Counted from the first letter of the stretch, positions 1-7,426 are shown. The stretch: 14,234 nucleotides of DNA from an uncultured Eggerthellaceae bacterium (GCA_946631805.1 CAMPAJ010000014.1:1-14234), one strand, 5' to 3'. Numbers and translations are program-made. The notes: generated from the sequence alone by a model not told the origin.

Positions 1-453
1 GCGCGAGATGTGGCTCTCGTCGATGCCGAGCGCCTTCCAAATGCCAATGGTCTCGTCGTCGTCCTCGAACACCGTGAAGTAGAGCTTCTCGATGGGAAGC
101 TCGAGCACGTCGGTCGAGAACTCGAGCGCCCAGGCGCACATCTCCTTCTTGAAGTACTTGCCGAAGCTGAAGTTGCCCAGCATCTCGAAGAAGCTCAGAT
201 GGCGCCCCGTGGTGCCGATGATGTCGATGTCGTTCGTGCGCACGCACTTCTGCACGGTCGTCGCGCCGATGTAGTCGGGGTCGAACTCCTTCACGTGCAG
301 GAAGTACGGCTTGAACTGCACCATGCCGGCGCTCGTGAGCAGCAGCGACGGGTCGTCGGGAATGAGGGACGAAGATGGCAGGCGCTTGCAGCCTTTTTCC
401 TCGAAAAAGCGCAGGTATTTCTCACGGATTTCCGCAGTGGTCATATAGTGCAT
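1..453 (-). CDS. alaS: Alanine--tRNA ligase, N-terminal part (cut by window edge)
   Basis: AlaS charges tRNA-Ala with alanine in the cytoplasm. Only the first 151 codons are present; the frame stays open to the left edge. The translation carries class II AlaS landmarks: an N-terminal EIREKYLRFFEEKGC segment, the LTSAGMVQFKPYF block (class II motif 1 region), the QKCVRTNDID segment, and GRHLSFFEMLGNFSFGKYF (motif 2 region). The chosen ATG at 453 has a GAGGGAAGG ribosome binding site just upstream; a second in-frame ATG lies three codons downstream at 444. It is the last gene of the leftward block after the AI-2E-type protein, separated by 129 bp that hold a likely promoter. I saw no T-box leader in that gap. 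Identity is clear; the rest of the gene is outside the window. Confidence 0.97.
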   Translation of the reverse strand, partial: MHYMTTAEIREKYLRFFEEKGCKRLPSSSLIPDDPSLLLTSAGMVQFKPYFLHVKEFDPDYIGATTVQKCVRTNDIDIIGTTGRHLSFFEMLGNFSFGKYFKKEMCAWALEFSTDVLELPIEKLYFTVFEDDDETIGIWKALGIDESHISR

Positions 454-489
454 GGGGTACCTTCCCTCTAAAATTTCACAGTTCGCACT

Positions 490-518
490 ATTCTAGCGCT
501 TTTACTCGTGAAATGGGA
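490..518 (-). promoter_or_regulatory. Possible alaS promoter
   Basis: On the minus strand a good -10 box, TAGAAT, lies at 490-495, about 37 bp upstream of the alaS start codon. No hexamer at the -35 spacing is close to consensus, so the call rests on the -10 box, its place in the gap and the need to transcribe alaS after the preceding gene. Confidence 0.35.
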
Positions 519-526
519 AAACGCAC

Positions 527-554
527 GCGATACGCAGAAATCGAATGCGATACG
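527..554. repeat. Direct repeat GCGATACG, 20-bp period, upstream of alaS
   Basis: The 8-mer GCGATACG occurs at 527-534 and 547-554, so its copies lie on the same face of the helix, two turns apart. They sit just upstream of the proposed alaS promoter, where an activator or repressor could bind. No regulator is known here; the repeat may be chance. Confidence 0.3.
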
Positions 555-582
555 AGCTGCGACCGCATAGGCACATGCGGCT

Positions 583-1995
583 TTATTTCATATGAGCGGG
601 GTGCTCGTGAGCGGGATGCTCGTGGGCATGGTCCGCAAACGCGTCGTCGGGGCCTACGCTGAGCCCTTTCTCCCCGCTAGACTCAGAGGAACTGCCAGGC
701 AGGTCCACAAACGGGATCTTTCCCGAAAAATCCGACAAGACGGGAATGCGCCCCGTCGTGGTCGCGTCGGAAACCGGCATGGGCGCGGTCGCATCGGCTA
801 TGGGGTCGATTTCGCCGCCGTCATGCGCCGAGCCCTTGAAGAACACGCCGTCCTCGGCAACGATGCGCCGTCCCGTACGCTTTTCGAAGTAATACACGAA
901 AACGGACTTGACCATCGCCACCAAAGGAATCGAAAGCAGCGCACCAACCAGCGAACCCATAAGGCCGCCCATAACTGCGCCGATGCCCGAACCCGCCATC
1001 AAAGCGAGGAACGTGAGGGCGGGATGGATGTCGACCGACTCACCCATAATCTTAGGCGAAACGAACGTGTACACGACCTGCTGGATGACGACGGTGCCCA
1101 CGAGGGCGATTACGCCTGTCAGGGGGCTGGCCACGACGCTGGTCACAAACGCAAGGCCGCCGCCCAACCAGGGGCCCACGATGGGGATGATGTTTAGTAA
1201 GCCGGTGATAGTACCGAGCGCCGCCGGGCTTGGAACGTCCAGGATAGCGAACATGACGCCGCACCCGATACCGATGATGGCGCACTGGATGAGCATGGCC
1301 TTGAGGTAACCGCCCATGACGCGCGTGACGGTCAAGTGCAGCATCCGGGCATCTGCATGGCGTTCCTCGCCTACGAGCCGATAAGCCTCGCGGCCGAGCT
1401 TGGGCAAATCGATAAGCATCCAAAACGCTATAACGAGGGCAAATCCCACGCACATAGCGATATTTGCAAGCGAAGCACCTGCGGTAACGACCGTCGAGGC
1501 GCTTGCCGACGCAAACGATTGCAGCCATTCGCTAAACGACGCGAGGACGCCCGACACCCACTGCTGCACCTGCCGGCTCTGCAGCAAATCGGCATACTGG
1601 TTGTACAGGTCGTTAGCCCAGCCCTGGAATGAAGCTGCATAGCTGGGCAAATCCGATATGAGCTGATTGAACTGAGCGCTTATTCCGATGTTCGGCGAGA
1701 ATACAAAAAACGCGACGAGCGAGAGCACCCCGACGAACAGTATGTACGCCAAAACGGTACCGATGGTGCGGTTAACCCCGTGCCTATCGAGCCAATTCAC
1801 GGGATCGCGCAGTATGAACACGAACACCGTCGTCCAAACAAGAATGCTTATGACGTTTGACAGAACTCCCGAAAGGTACACGCAAACGCCAGCGAGCAGA
1901 AGGGCCCCCACCCACGTCCAAACCGTAACCAAACGACGCCGTGCCTTATCGAAAGGTACGGCGTCGCGTTGGTTCGGGTCGAATTCAGGTGCCAT
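583..1995 (-). CDS. AI-2E family transporter-like membrane protein with His-rich tail
   Basis: This 470-aa polytopic membrane protein belongs to the AI-2E transporter family (PF01594), a broad family of permeases or exporters whose substrates are mostly unknown. Hydrophobic segments lie at about residues 25-62, 80-100, 170-195, 232-252, 260-312 and 325-370. Family motifs are IIPIVGPWLGGG at about 269-280 and PKIMGESVDIHPALTF at about 314-329. A hydrophilic loop of about 65 residues (100-165) separates the N-terminal helices from the core, as is usual. After residue 370 comes a long Ser/Asp-rich tail ending in histidine-rich HEHPA repeats. It starts 37 bp after the DUF948 stop with no clear Shine-Dalgarno and is probably co-transcribed with that gene. 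A hairpin (563-580) follows the stop but has no T tract on this strand. Substrate cannot be inferred. Confidence 0.88.
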   Translation of the reverse strand: MAPEFDPNQRDAVPFDKARRRLVTVWTWVGALLLAGVCVYLSGVLSNVISILVWTTVFVFILRDPVNWLDRHGVNRTIGTVLAYILFVGVLSLVAFFVFSPNIGISAQFNQLISDLPSYAASFQGWANDLYNQYADLLQSRQVQQWVSGVLASFSEWLQSFASASASTVVTAGASLANIAMCVGFALVIAFWMLIDLPKLGREAYRLVGEERHADARMLHLTVTRVMGGYLKAMLIQCAIIGIGCGVMFAILDVPSPAALGTITGLLNIIPIVGPWLGGGLAFVTSVVASPLTGVIALVGTVVIQQVVYTFVSPKIMGESVDIHPALTFLALMAGSGIGAVMGGLMGSLVGALLSIPLVAMVKSVFVYYFEKRTGRRIVAEDGVFFKGSAHDGGEIDPIADATAPMPVSDATTTGRIPVLSDFSGKIPFVDLPGSSSESSGEKGLSVGPDDAFADHAHEHPAHEHPAHMK

Positions 1996-2032
1996 AATCG
2001 CTTATGCGCGTTTTCTATGCCGCTGCGGTTTT

Positions 2033-2647
2033 TTACGCTTCGCCCTTGGCGGCAGCGTCGGCCTCGCCGAATACGGCATCGGCATCAACGGAAGCATCGG
2101 CTTCCTTGGGATCGTCTGCGACGATCTTCTCGAAGCCCTCGAGGTTGGGGGCGTCTTCTTCGGCCTGCGCCTGGGCAGCCTTGTAATCTGCCAGGGCACG
2201 CGCCACGGACGCCTGCTTCTCGGTAAGCTCAAGGGACTCTTCGCTTGCGCTCTTGGGACCGAACGACGTGCGCACGCGCGTGGCAACATTGTTCACAGCC
2301 TTGATGGGCGCGTTCGTGATATTGTCGACCGCCGCGGTGGCCGAAGAAGCGGTATCGGTAATCTGCGTAATGTCTTCGAGTATTTCGTCAACGCGCATCA
2401 TCTCGAGGTTGACAGCGTCGAGCGTGAGCGTCACGCGGTCAACGAGCGGGTCGACCTTCTTGACGACAGGCACAAGGTCGGTAGTCATAGTGCCGGCATT
2501 GTCGAGCATGGGCTCAACCTTCGTCTTTACGTCGTCGATCGTCGCGTTAATCGACTTGATCATCCTAACGAGGTAGATGAGCAGGACCACGAGTGCAATA
2601 CCAACGCAGATAAAGGCAGCCACAAGCGCCATCATCAAATAATCCAT
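2033..2647 (-). CDS. DUF948 domain membrane-anchored protein
   Basis: This 204-aa protein has one N-terminal membrane helix (about residues 5-29), then a long, mostly helical cytoplasmic or surface region and an acidic Ala/Asp/Glu-rich tail. The segment with TKVEPMLDNAGTMTTDLVPV and the repeated DxVDxVTLxLDxVN pattern fits DUF948 (PF06103), a coiled-coil-like family of unknown function often beside general stress genes. The start at 2647 is chosen because AAGGAGG lies 5 bp upstream; the frame stays open upstream to 2836, but that extension is Arg-rich and lacks conservation cues. It precedes the AI-2E-type gene by 37 bp and is probably in the same operon. Function unknown. Confidence 0.85.
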   Translation of the reverse strand: MDYLMMALVAAFICVGIALVVLLIYLVRMIKSINATIDDVKTKVEPMLDNAGTMTTDLVPVVKKVDPLVDRVTLTLDAVNLEMMRVDEILEDITQITDTASSATAAVDNITNAPIKAVNNVATRVRTSFGPKSASEESLELTEKQASVARALADYKAAQAQAEEDAPNLEGFEKIVADDPKEADASVDADAVFGEADAAAKGEA

Positions 2648-3012
2648 CGAAACCTCCTTGTTCGGTAGTGCTTTATCATAGCACCGTACAGGCTGGCGAA
2701 ACCCGTAAAAGCCAACAAACGCCGCGAACATACGCACTACGAGCGGAACGAGGCGCCTGTCGTGTCGAGCGCGAGAATCGGCCCCTCTTTCGGCGGCACC
2801 GCGCAAACCGCTGTTGACATGAGGCCTGCAATGCACCCACTTCGATGAATCGAGTCGCAGAACGCTTCCATTGCTCGTTTTCGCAGAATGACTACTGCAC
2901 CATGAACACCGCCCTCAGCAATAAGGACCAGCAACGTCCCATGATTCATTCCGGGAACACGCGGATCTCCCGCCCTCTGAACGCCTGCGTTCATGCCGAC
3001 GGCTTCCTACGG
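2648..3012. other. Intergenic region rarA - DUF948, no convincing gene
   Basis: This 365-bp gap holds the possible DUF948 promoter next to its left end. Near its right end is a perfect 7-bp inverted repeat with a 2-bp centre (2978-2993), about 20 bp after the rarA stop, without a T tract on the minus strand. ORFs in both directions are short, lack ribosome binding sites and show no family motif. I call no gene here. Confidence 0.6.
2675..2703 (-). promoter_or_regulatory. Possible promoter of the DUF948 - AI-2E operon
   Basis: A TATGAT -10 box lies at 2675-2680 on the minus strand, 27 bp upstream of the DUF948 start codon. The matching -35 region is weak, so only the -10 box supports the call. 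Confidence 0.4.
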
Positions 3013-4326
3013 TTATTGCCGCCGAGCTCGATCGCGGGCAACCGACTCGATGCGGTACGCTTCCCAGCCGCGGTCGCTCGGGTGGTAGAACGCCCCGCGT
3101 TCCAGGCCATCGGGCAGGTACTGCTGGTCGACCCAGGCGCCCGGGTAATCGTGCGGGTACTTGTACTCGCCGTAGTCCTCGGACCCGGGACGATGGCGGT
3201 CGCGCAAATGGTTGGGGACGGGTCGCACGGGCCCGTTGCGCACTTCGCGCAGCGCCGCGTCGATCCCCGCCTCGGCCGCGTTGCTCTTGGGGGCAGTCGC
3301 AACGTAGGTCGCAGCTTGGGCAAGGTTGATGCGGCATTCCGGATAACCGATGACCTCAGCTGACTTGAAAGCAGCGGCAGCAATGAGCAGTGCCTGCGGA
3401 TCGGCGTTGCCCACGTCCTCCGAAGCGCAGATCATGATGCGCCGAGCAATGAACTTAGGGTCCTCGCCGCCCTCGATCATGCGGGCAAGCCAGTACAGCA
3501 CGGCATCGGGGTCGCTTCCCCTCATGGACTTTATGAACGCGGATATGATGTCGTAATGCATATCCTTGTTCTTGTCGTAGGGCAAGTTGCGATGTGGATT
3601 TGCCAAGCTCACGGCTTCACGGGTGATGAGCGCTGGCGCATCGGGCGTCCCCGGGTCCACAAGCCCCGCCGCCAGCTCCAACGACGTAAGCGCTGCCCGG
3701 CCGTCGCCTCCTGCCAGTACGACGAGGGCCTCAAGGGCGTCATCGCCGAGCGCGTACTCCCCGCGCAGCCCGCGCTCGTCCGCAAGCGCATTGCCGATGA
3801 GCTGGGCAATATCTTGATCCGTCAGGCTCTTGAGCTCCACGACGCGCGAGCGCGAGAGCAATGCGGTGTTGACTTCGAAATACGGGTTCTCGGTCGTCGC
3901 GCCCACCAGCACCAACGTGCGGTTCTCGACCGCATGCAAAAGCGAATCCTGCTGCGCACGATTAAAGCGGTGAATTTCGTCCACGAACAGGATGGTGCGT
4001 CGCCCCATGCGCTGCCGCTCGGCTGCATCCTTGATCTCGCGCCGCAAGTCCGAGACCGTGCCGCCAATAGCCGAGACCTCGACGAAGGCCGCCTTCGTCG
4101 ACTCGGCGATAACGTGCGCGATGGACGTTTTGCCCGTTCCCGCAGGCCCGAACAGTATGACCGACGTAAGCACATCGCGTTGGATAGCCGTGCGCAACCA
4201 ACTACCCGGACCGCAAGCCTCGCCTTGGCCCACAAGCTCGTCGAGCGTACGCGGCCGCATGCGCACAGCAAGCGGCGCATCGGGACGAACGGAGTCGTCT
4301 TCAATTTCCATAAACAAGGTATCCAT
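3013..4326 (-). CDS. rarA: Replication-associated recombination protein A (RarA/MgsA, AAA+ ATPase)
   Basis: RarA is a clamp-loader-like AAA+ ATPase that acts at stalled replication forks and single-strand DNA ends. With the start at 4326 the protein has 437 aa, normal for the family. Counting from that Met: a clamp-loader-type RPRTLDELVGQ N-terminus at 25-34, Walker A GPAGTGKTS at 60-68, Walker B ILFVDEIHRFN at 112-122, sensor 1 GATTENPYFEVN at 142-153 and an arginine-finger segment LLSRSRVVEL at 156-165. The C-terminal half carries the family blocks HYDIISAFIKSMRGSDPDAVLYWLARM and YKYPHDYPGAW, split here as DIISAFIKSMRGSDP and YPHDYPGAW. The start is uncertain: Met codons at 4335 and at 4434 (with a GAGG 7 bp upstream) are in frame. 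I prefer 4326 because MDTLF resembles family N-termini and because the 4434 start overlaps the proposed promoter. Confidence 0.95.
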   Translation of the reverse strand: MDTLFMEIEDDSVRPDAPLAVRMRPRTLDELVGQGEACGPGSWLRTAIQRDVLTSVILFGPAGTGKTSIAHVIAESTKAAFVEVSAIGGTVSDLRREIKDAAERQRMGRRTILFVDEIHRFNRAQQDSLLHAVENRTLVLVGATTENPYFEVNTALLSRSRVVELKSLTDQDIAQLIGNALADERGLRGEYALGDDALEALVVLAGGDGRAALTSLELAAGLVDPGTPDAPALITREAVSLANPHRNLPYDKNKDMHYDIISAFIKSMRGSDPDAVLYWLARMIEGGEDPKFIARRIMICASEDVGNADPQALLIAAAAFKSAEVIGYPECRINLAQAATYVATAPKSNAAEAGIDAALREVRNGPVRPVPNHLRDRHRPGSEDYGEYKYPHDYPGAWVDQQYLPDGLERGAFYHPSDRGWEAYRIESVARDRARRQ

Positions 4327-4418
4327 GCCCACCATAGTACCATGCGAACACCTGTTTGAAAACAAGCACTTACCCCACACGCCCCCAAACACTAAGTCCA
4401 GCTTTAAGTCAAGACTAG

Positions 4419-4447
4419 AATTTATGCAGGCCATACGCTACCCTCAA
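4419..4447 (-). promoter_or_regulatory. Sigma-70-type promoter of rarA
   Basis: On the minus strand TTGAGG (4442-4447) and TAAATT (4419-4424) are separated by exactly 17 bp. Transcription would begin near 4412, leaving a leader of about 85 nt before the ATG at 4326. Confidence 0.55.
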
Positions 4448-4532
4448 GGCAGACCCCGTTTTCGAAGCCGTACTTAAGCGGTGGACCGACATTTTTGCAT
4501 TAGGGAGCTCTAGATTGCGCGTGAAATGGGGA

Positions 4533-4725
4533 TTCGCATCCGTTGATGCGAAAGCCAGGCAGCAAGCTGCGAGCACCCACCTTTCGGGGTGGGTTCATCC
4601 TTCCGGTTCGGGGACGGGGTTTTCGCATGCAACGTGCCCGCGAAGGCGCCGTTGCCCGTCCTTCCCACCAGCAATTCGCAAGCCGCGCTTCCAAACCACA
4701 AGCAAGCGGCGCATGCTCGCAGTGC
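4533..4725. ncRNA. Candidate structured RNA, strand unknown
   Basis: The 415-bp gap between rarA and mscS contains interlocking helices that fit together in one fold. CTGCGAGCA (4567-4575) is fully complementary to TGCTCGCAG (4714-4722) and would close a multibranch structure. Inside it are ACCCACC/GGTGGGT around a UUCG-like loop, GGACGGG (4612-4618) with CCCGTCC (4655-4661), an inner hairpin GCAACG (4629-4634) with CGTTGC (4650-4655, sharing one base with the previous helix) plus GCC/GGC, and GCCGC-GCTT (4682-4690) with AAGC-GCGGC. Just outside, TTCGCAT (4533-4539) pairs with ATGCGAA (4546-4552), and ATGCGAA could instead pair with TTCGCAT at 4622-4628. I do not recognise tmRNA, RNase P RNA, SRP RNA, 6S RNA or a known riboswitch. 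It could also be a palindromic DNA element or the 3' region of the mscS transcript. No strong promoter fixes the strand. Confidence 0.35.
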
Positions 4726-4741
4726 GCGCCGGCGCGCTACA

Positions 4742-5548
4742 TTAGTCTTCTTCCCCTGCATCCAACAACACCGTATCGGCATTGTTGCGCGTATACGGGG
4801 CAATCGCCCTCAGGGCCGCGTCCCGCGCCTCGCGCATATTCGCCGCGTCCTCTAGCACGAAACGCATCTTCGCCCAGATGCCGTACTCGCCGATTTGCGT
4901 CACGAGGATCCACGGGTCCTTCGCCACGGGCGCCACCTTGCGCACCGCCCGCGTGGCAAGTTGCTCCATCTCGCGTATGACCTCGTCGATGTCGCGCCCG
5001 TCCGTGTTAAGGACAACGGTTGATGACACGAGCAGCTCGGGTGAAACCTTCGAGACCGTCGTCGCATTGATGACCGCATTGGGAATAAGGTGCACGACGT
5101 GCTCCGCGTCCTCGACGATGGTTTGCCGCCACGACACGTCTTTGACGATGCCCTCTATGCCGCCGACGATAACGTGATCTCCTGGGCGAACGATGCCCAT
5201 AACGGTGACCTGCAAGCCACCTATGAAGTTCTTGATCGTGTCCTGAAGGCCGAGCGAAACGGCAATGCCGCCGACACCGAGCGCCGCGACCAACGCGTTG
5301 ACGTCCACGCCAAAGCAGGCTGAAAGCATTATCGACACTCCGATGGCCCAAATGACGATGCGCACAATGTTGACGATGATGCTGCTCGCAGGCACGGCCA
5401 AGCCATCGACCTGCATAATGCGCCGAATAAGCTTGGTGGCGATGTGGCTAACTACCGCCGTAATGGCGACGATGGCAAGCGCCACAATCCAGGCACGCAA
5501 GCCATCTCCGTTGATCGTCGAACTTATATTGCCAATTAGCTGGTCCAT
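4742..5548 (-). CDS. Small-conductance mechanosensitive channel (MscS family)
   Basis: This 268-aa inner-membrane protein is an MscS-family channel that opens under membrane tension to release solutes on osmotic downshock. Membrane helices lie at about residues 18-40, 57-80 and 83-112. The third carries the Gly/Ala-rich pore pattern LVAALGVGGIAVSLGLQD followed by TIKNFIGG. The beta domain follows with IVRPGDHVIVGGIEGIVKDV (about 119-138) and the HLIPNAVI motif, equivalent to the IPN signature of MscS. The ATG at 5548 has AAGGAA about 5 bp upstream. It is the last gene of an operon, 33 bp after the 85-aa unknown. Length is close to E. coli MscS (286 aa). A palindromic, GC-rich segment follows the stop without a clear T tract. 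Confidence 0.93.
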   Translation of the reverse strand: MDQLIGNISSTINGDGLRAWIVALAIVAITAVVSHIATKLIRRIMQVDGLAVPASSIIVNIVRIVIWAIGVSIMLSACFGVDVNALVAALGVGGIAVSLGLQDTIKNFIGGLQVTVMGIVRPGDHVIVGGIEGIVKDVSWRQTIVEDAEHVVHLIPNAVINATTVSKVSPELLVSSTVVLNTDGRDIDEVIREMEQLATRAVRKVAPVAKDPWILVTQIGEYGIWAKMRFVLEDAANMREARDAALRAIAPYTRNNADTVLLDAGEED

Positions 5549-5581
5549 AGCGTTCCTTGGTATCGCGCTACCCTCAATAAC

Positions 5582-5839
5582 TTATTCAACGGTCCCGTAC
5601 ACCTGGCCCCATGCATGCCCACCGATAATGGAGTTGAGCTGGTCGCACAGGCGCACACGCGTATAGGTGCCAGGCGGCAGCAGCGTTACGACCTCCTGCA
5701 GGTCGTCGTGCAAGTCCCCCGACTCGGCAGCAAGGACGACGTCCAAGCGCCGAACTTCGTAATCATAGGGCATATCTTCGAACAGGTCGTCGACGATGGC
5801 CTGCAAGGCACCGTATTCGGGACTCGGCTCTACAGACAT
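5582..5839 (-). CDS. Small protein of unknown function (85 aa)
   Basis: I do not recognise a family. The 85-aa product is acidic, soluble and without signal peptide or membrane helix. It has two parts: an N-terminal half rich in Asp/Glu with YGALQAIVDDLFEDMPYDYE, and a C-terminal half with VVTLLPPGTYTRVRLCDQLN and a Gly/aromatic GGHAWGQVYGTVE end. It is called as real because the ATG at 5839 has a purine-rich ribosome binding site (AAGGGGGG) 5 bp upstream and the gene is packed between two neighbours: 20 bp after the methyltransferase homologue and 33 bp before mscS. Co-transcription with both is likely. No function is proposed. Confidence 0.75.
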   Translation of the reverse strand: MSVEPSPEYGALQAIVDDLFEDMPYDYEVRRLDVVLAAESGDLHDDLQEVVTLLPPGTYTRVRLCDQLNSIIGGHAWGQVYGTVE

Positions 5840-5859
5840 CAGAACCCCCCTTCGCCTCG

Positions 5860-6924
5860 TTAGTTACGCACCTCCAGCCCAAAGACCGTGGCGGCCAGCG
5901 CGCCCGTGAACGAAGGCGTCGCCAACCCGGTCGCGCGCAAGAATTGCACGCCGGCGCCGTAGAACTTCACGGCGGCCGGCGCCATGGTATCGGGCGTGTA
6001 GTCCAGTATGTCCTCCAGCGGCTTGAGCGGCGCAGGACGCTTCTCGGCCGGGTCCACCGTGACGCGCAATTGCGCCATGAGAGGCAAATCTGTTATACGG
6101 GCCGCTTCCCTGGCATAGGCCTCCGCCTTGAACGCCGGCTCTGCGGTTTCGAACCCAACAACCGCCGCGCCCAAATCCTGCATGAGCGCGACCGCCTCGG
6201 GCCATTGCTCAGGTGAAATAGGCGCCTTGTTCGCCGCCGCGCCAGCGAACGGCTCGTCTTCCACGAGCTCGTAACCTGCGAACGTGGCTGCAGGAGCGAT
6301 GCTATCGAGCACATGCTGATCCGACGAGGTCGCGCCCAGCCCCGCGCCAACCGCGCCAGCTGCCGCCTCCGACTCGCGCAGCGCGGCCGGCGAATCGACC
6401 TCGCCCACGATGACCGACGCGAACACGGGCTTGTCGCTTGCCTGCTTGACGCCCATGAGCGCACAGCGCAGGTCGTTTATGCTCGTAAACCCGTTAAGGA
6501 ACAGCGCGTCGACCGGCTCGCCCTCGAACGCCCGCGCCGCATCGGCGTACTGCGCGCGATTCTCGTTGAGCGACGCCTTCGACGACGCGTCGAGCGGAAG
6601 CCCGCAGGGGCCGATTTCGGCCAGGATGTGCTGGGGCTTGAGCTCGGCGACGATCTGGACCGCCGCATGGGCGAGCTTGGCCGCATCGCCATCCATGCGC
6701 ACATGGGCCAACCGCGCCTTCGTTATATCCTCGGTCGGCGTGACCAAGCACTGCGCGCCGGCCATTTCCTCCAGGCGCAACGCATCGACCATGACGTCGG
6801 GCTCCATAAGGTTGAGGTACTGCCTATCGCGCGCTGCATGTATGCCCTGACGCGCCAGCGTCGTGTCCACCGGCGCCGAAAGCACCAGCATATCCTTGTG
6901 AAATCTCAACTGTATATCAGGCAT
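5860..6924 (-). CDS. Homocysteine S-methyltransferase homologue lacking the zinc cysteines
   Basis: The 354-aa product follows the homocysteine S-methyltransferase (PF02574) barrel fold: an N-terminal LVLSAPVDTTLARQG strand-helix in place of LDGAMGTEL, NLMEPDVMVDAL as in MetH, the AGAQCLVTPTED segment in place of AGADIITTNTF, and ILAEIGPCGLPLD in place of the SIGP block. Real enzymes bind zinc through a Cys in a GxNC motif and a Cys pair in GGCCG. Here the first site reads VGAGLGATSSD and the second LRATGLATPSFTGAL; no Cys occurs in the C-terminal half. So methyl transfer by the usual route is doubtful. Start: the ATG at 6924 has GGAGG 5 bp upstream; an in-frame ATG at 7008 with AAGGA only 2 bp away would add 28 residues. 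First gene of the operon with the 85-aa protein and mscS. Confidence 0.8.
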   Translation of the reverse strand: MPDIQLRFHKDMLVLSAPVDTTLARQGIHAARDRQYLNLMEPDVMVDALRLEEMAGAQCLVTPTEDITKARLAHVRMDGDAAKLAHAAVQIVAELKPQHILAEIGPCGLPLDASSKASLNENRAQYADAARAFEGEPVDALFLNGFTSINDLRCALMGVKQASDKPVFASVIVGEVDSPAALRESEAAAGAVGAGLGATSSDQHVLDSIAPAATFAGYELVEDEPFAGAAANKAPISPEQWPEAVALMQDLGAAVVGFETAEPAFKAEAYAREAARITDLPLMAQLRVTVDPAEKRPAPLKPLEDILDYTPDTMAPAAVKFYGAGVQFLRATGLATPSFTGALAATVFGLEVRN

Positions 6925-7305
6925 GCCCGCCTCCATTCTGCGGCTTTCGTCAGCAACGCAATCTGTAGCCCCAATGCCAAAACCAACGCTTTGGGCCAGC
7001 TCGGCCATCGTCCTTCTTTTTGCTTAAACTTCAACTTCTGCCGCAGCCGCCATAACGTTCGTAAAAATGATACCCCAAGCAATGCGCAACGGAGGCATCA
7101 TCTAATTCGCCCCGCATTGCTCCCGTACCGCTATCTACATTGACCCCAAGCAATCAGAGTCATAAGGTCGAAACGCATTGGCACATCTTACCGTTCGCGC
7201 AGATTCAACGCAGCCAGTTGAGCACGGATGCTATGACCCTCTATTTGACGAGCTTGCAGCCGACAAAACTCCGAACCACAACCCCACCTCGTCCCATGGG
7301 TCCCA

Positions 7306-7426
7306 TAAAAGCGATGAGGCCCGCTCGGTTAGCGGGCCTCGTCTAAGGAGGGGATGATGCGGTGTCTTGGCACCGCTACTGCTCTAAAGCAGTTGCGCTT
7401 GGAAGGAGGGGAGCCTTCCGCCTGCT
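7306..7426 (-). ncRNA. Candidate small RNA with two anti-Shine-Dalgarno motifs
   Basis: Read on the minus strand, the segment runs from just after a TATAAT box to a terminator hairpin with a TTTT run, giving about 120 nt. It folds into four consecutive stem-loops: GGAAGG/CCTTCC around a CTCCCCT loop (7401-7419), ACTGCT/AGCAGT with a tetraloop (7378-7393), GCGGTG/CACCGC (7359-7376) and the terminator stem (7313-7343). The 10-mer TCCCCTCCTT occurs twice, at 7403-7412 and 7345-7354; it contains CCTCCTT, the anti-Shine-Dalgarno sequence. One copy lies in the loop and 3' side of the first hairpin, the other in a probable single-stranded linker. C-rich seeds of this kind are known in Gram-positive sRNAs that block ribosome binding. 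It may be an independent gene or a 3' product of galU mRNA. Confidence 0.45.
7307..7343 (-). terminator. Rho-independent terminator of the small RNA / galU transcript
   Basis: A 13-bp stem (7313-7325 with 7331-7343, one T-G wobble) encloses a 5-nt loop. On the minus strand it is followed within two bases by TTTT (7307-7310). On the plus strand no T tract follows, so it acts leftward, insulating the methyltransferase operon from galU and small RNA transcription. Confidence 0.65.

Noticed and set aside
563..580. Hairpin CCGCAT/ATGCGG after the AI-2E gene as its terminator
   Set aside because: The stem is 6 bp and the T-rich flank is on the plus strand, against the direction of the gene.
454..582. 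T-box leader upstream of alaS
   Set aside because: The 129-bp gap is too short for a usual T-box leader and has no AGGGUGGNACCGCG-like sequence or terminator/antiterminator pair.
2978..2993. Palindrome TGAACGC-CT-GCGTTCA as a LexA box
   Set aside because: The GAAC/GTTC halves are 6 bp apart, whereas the Gram-positive SOS box needs 4 bp, and it lies after a gene instead of before one.
2737..2994. 85-codon minus-strand ORF in the rarA-DUF948 gap
   Set aside because: No ribosome binding site, no family motif and no conserved-looking sequence; likely chance in GC-rich DNA.
4510..4803. Minus-strand ORF of 97 codons after mscS
   Set aside because: It overlaps the mscS end in another frame, is Arg/Ala/Cys-rich low-complexity, and the region is better explained by paired helices.
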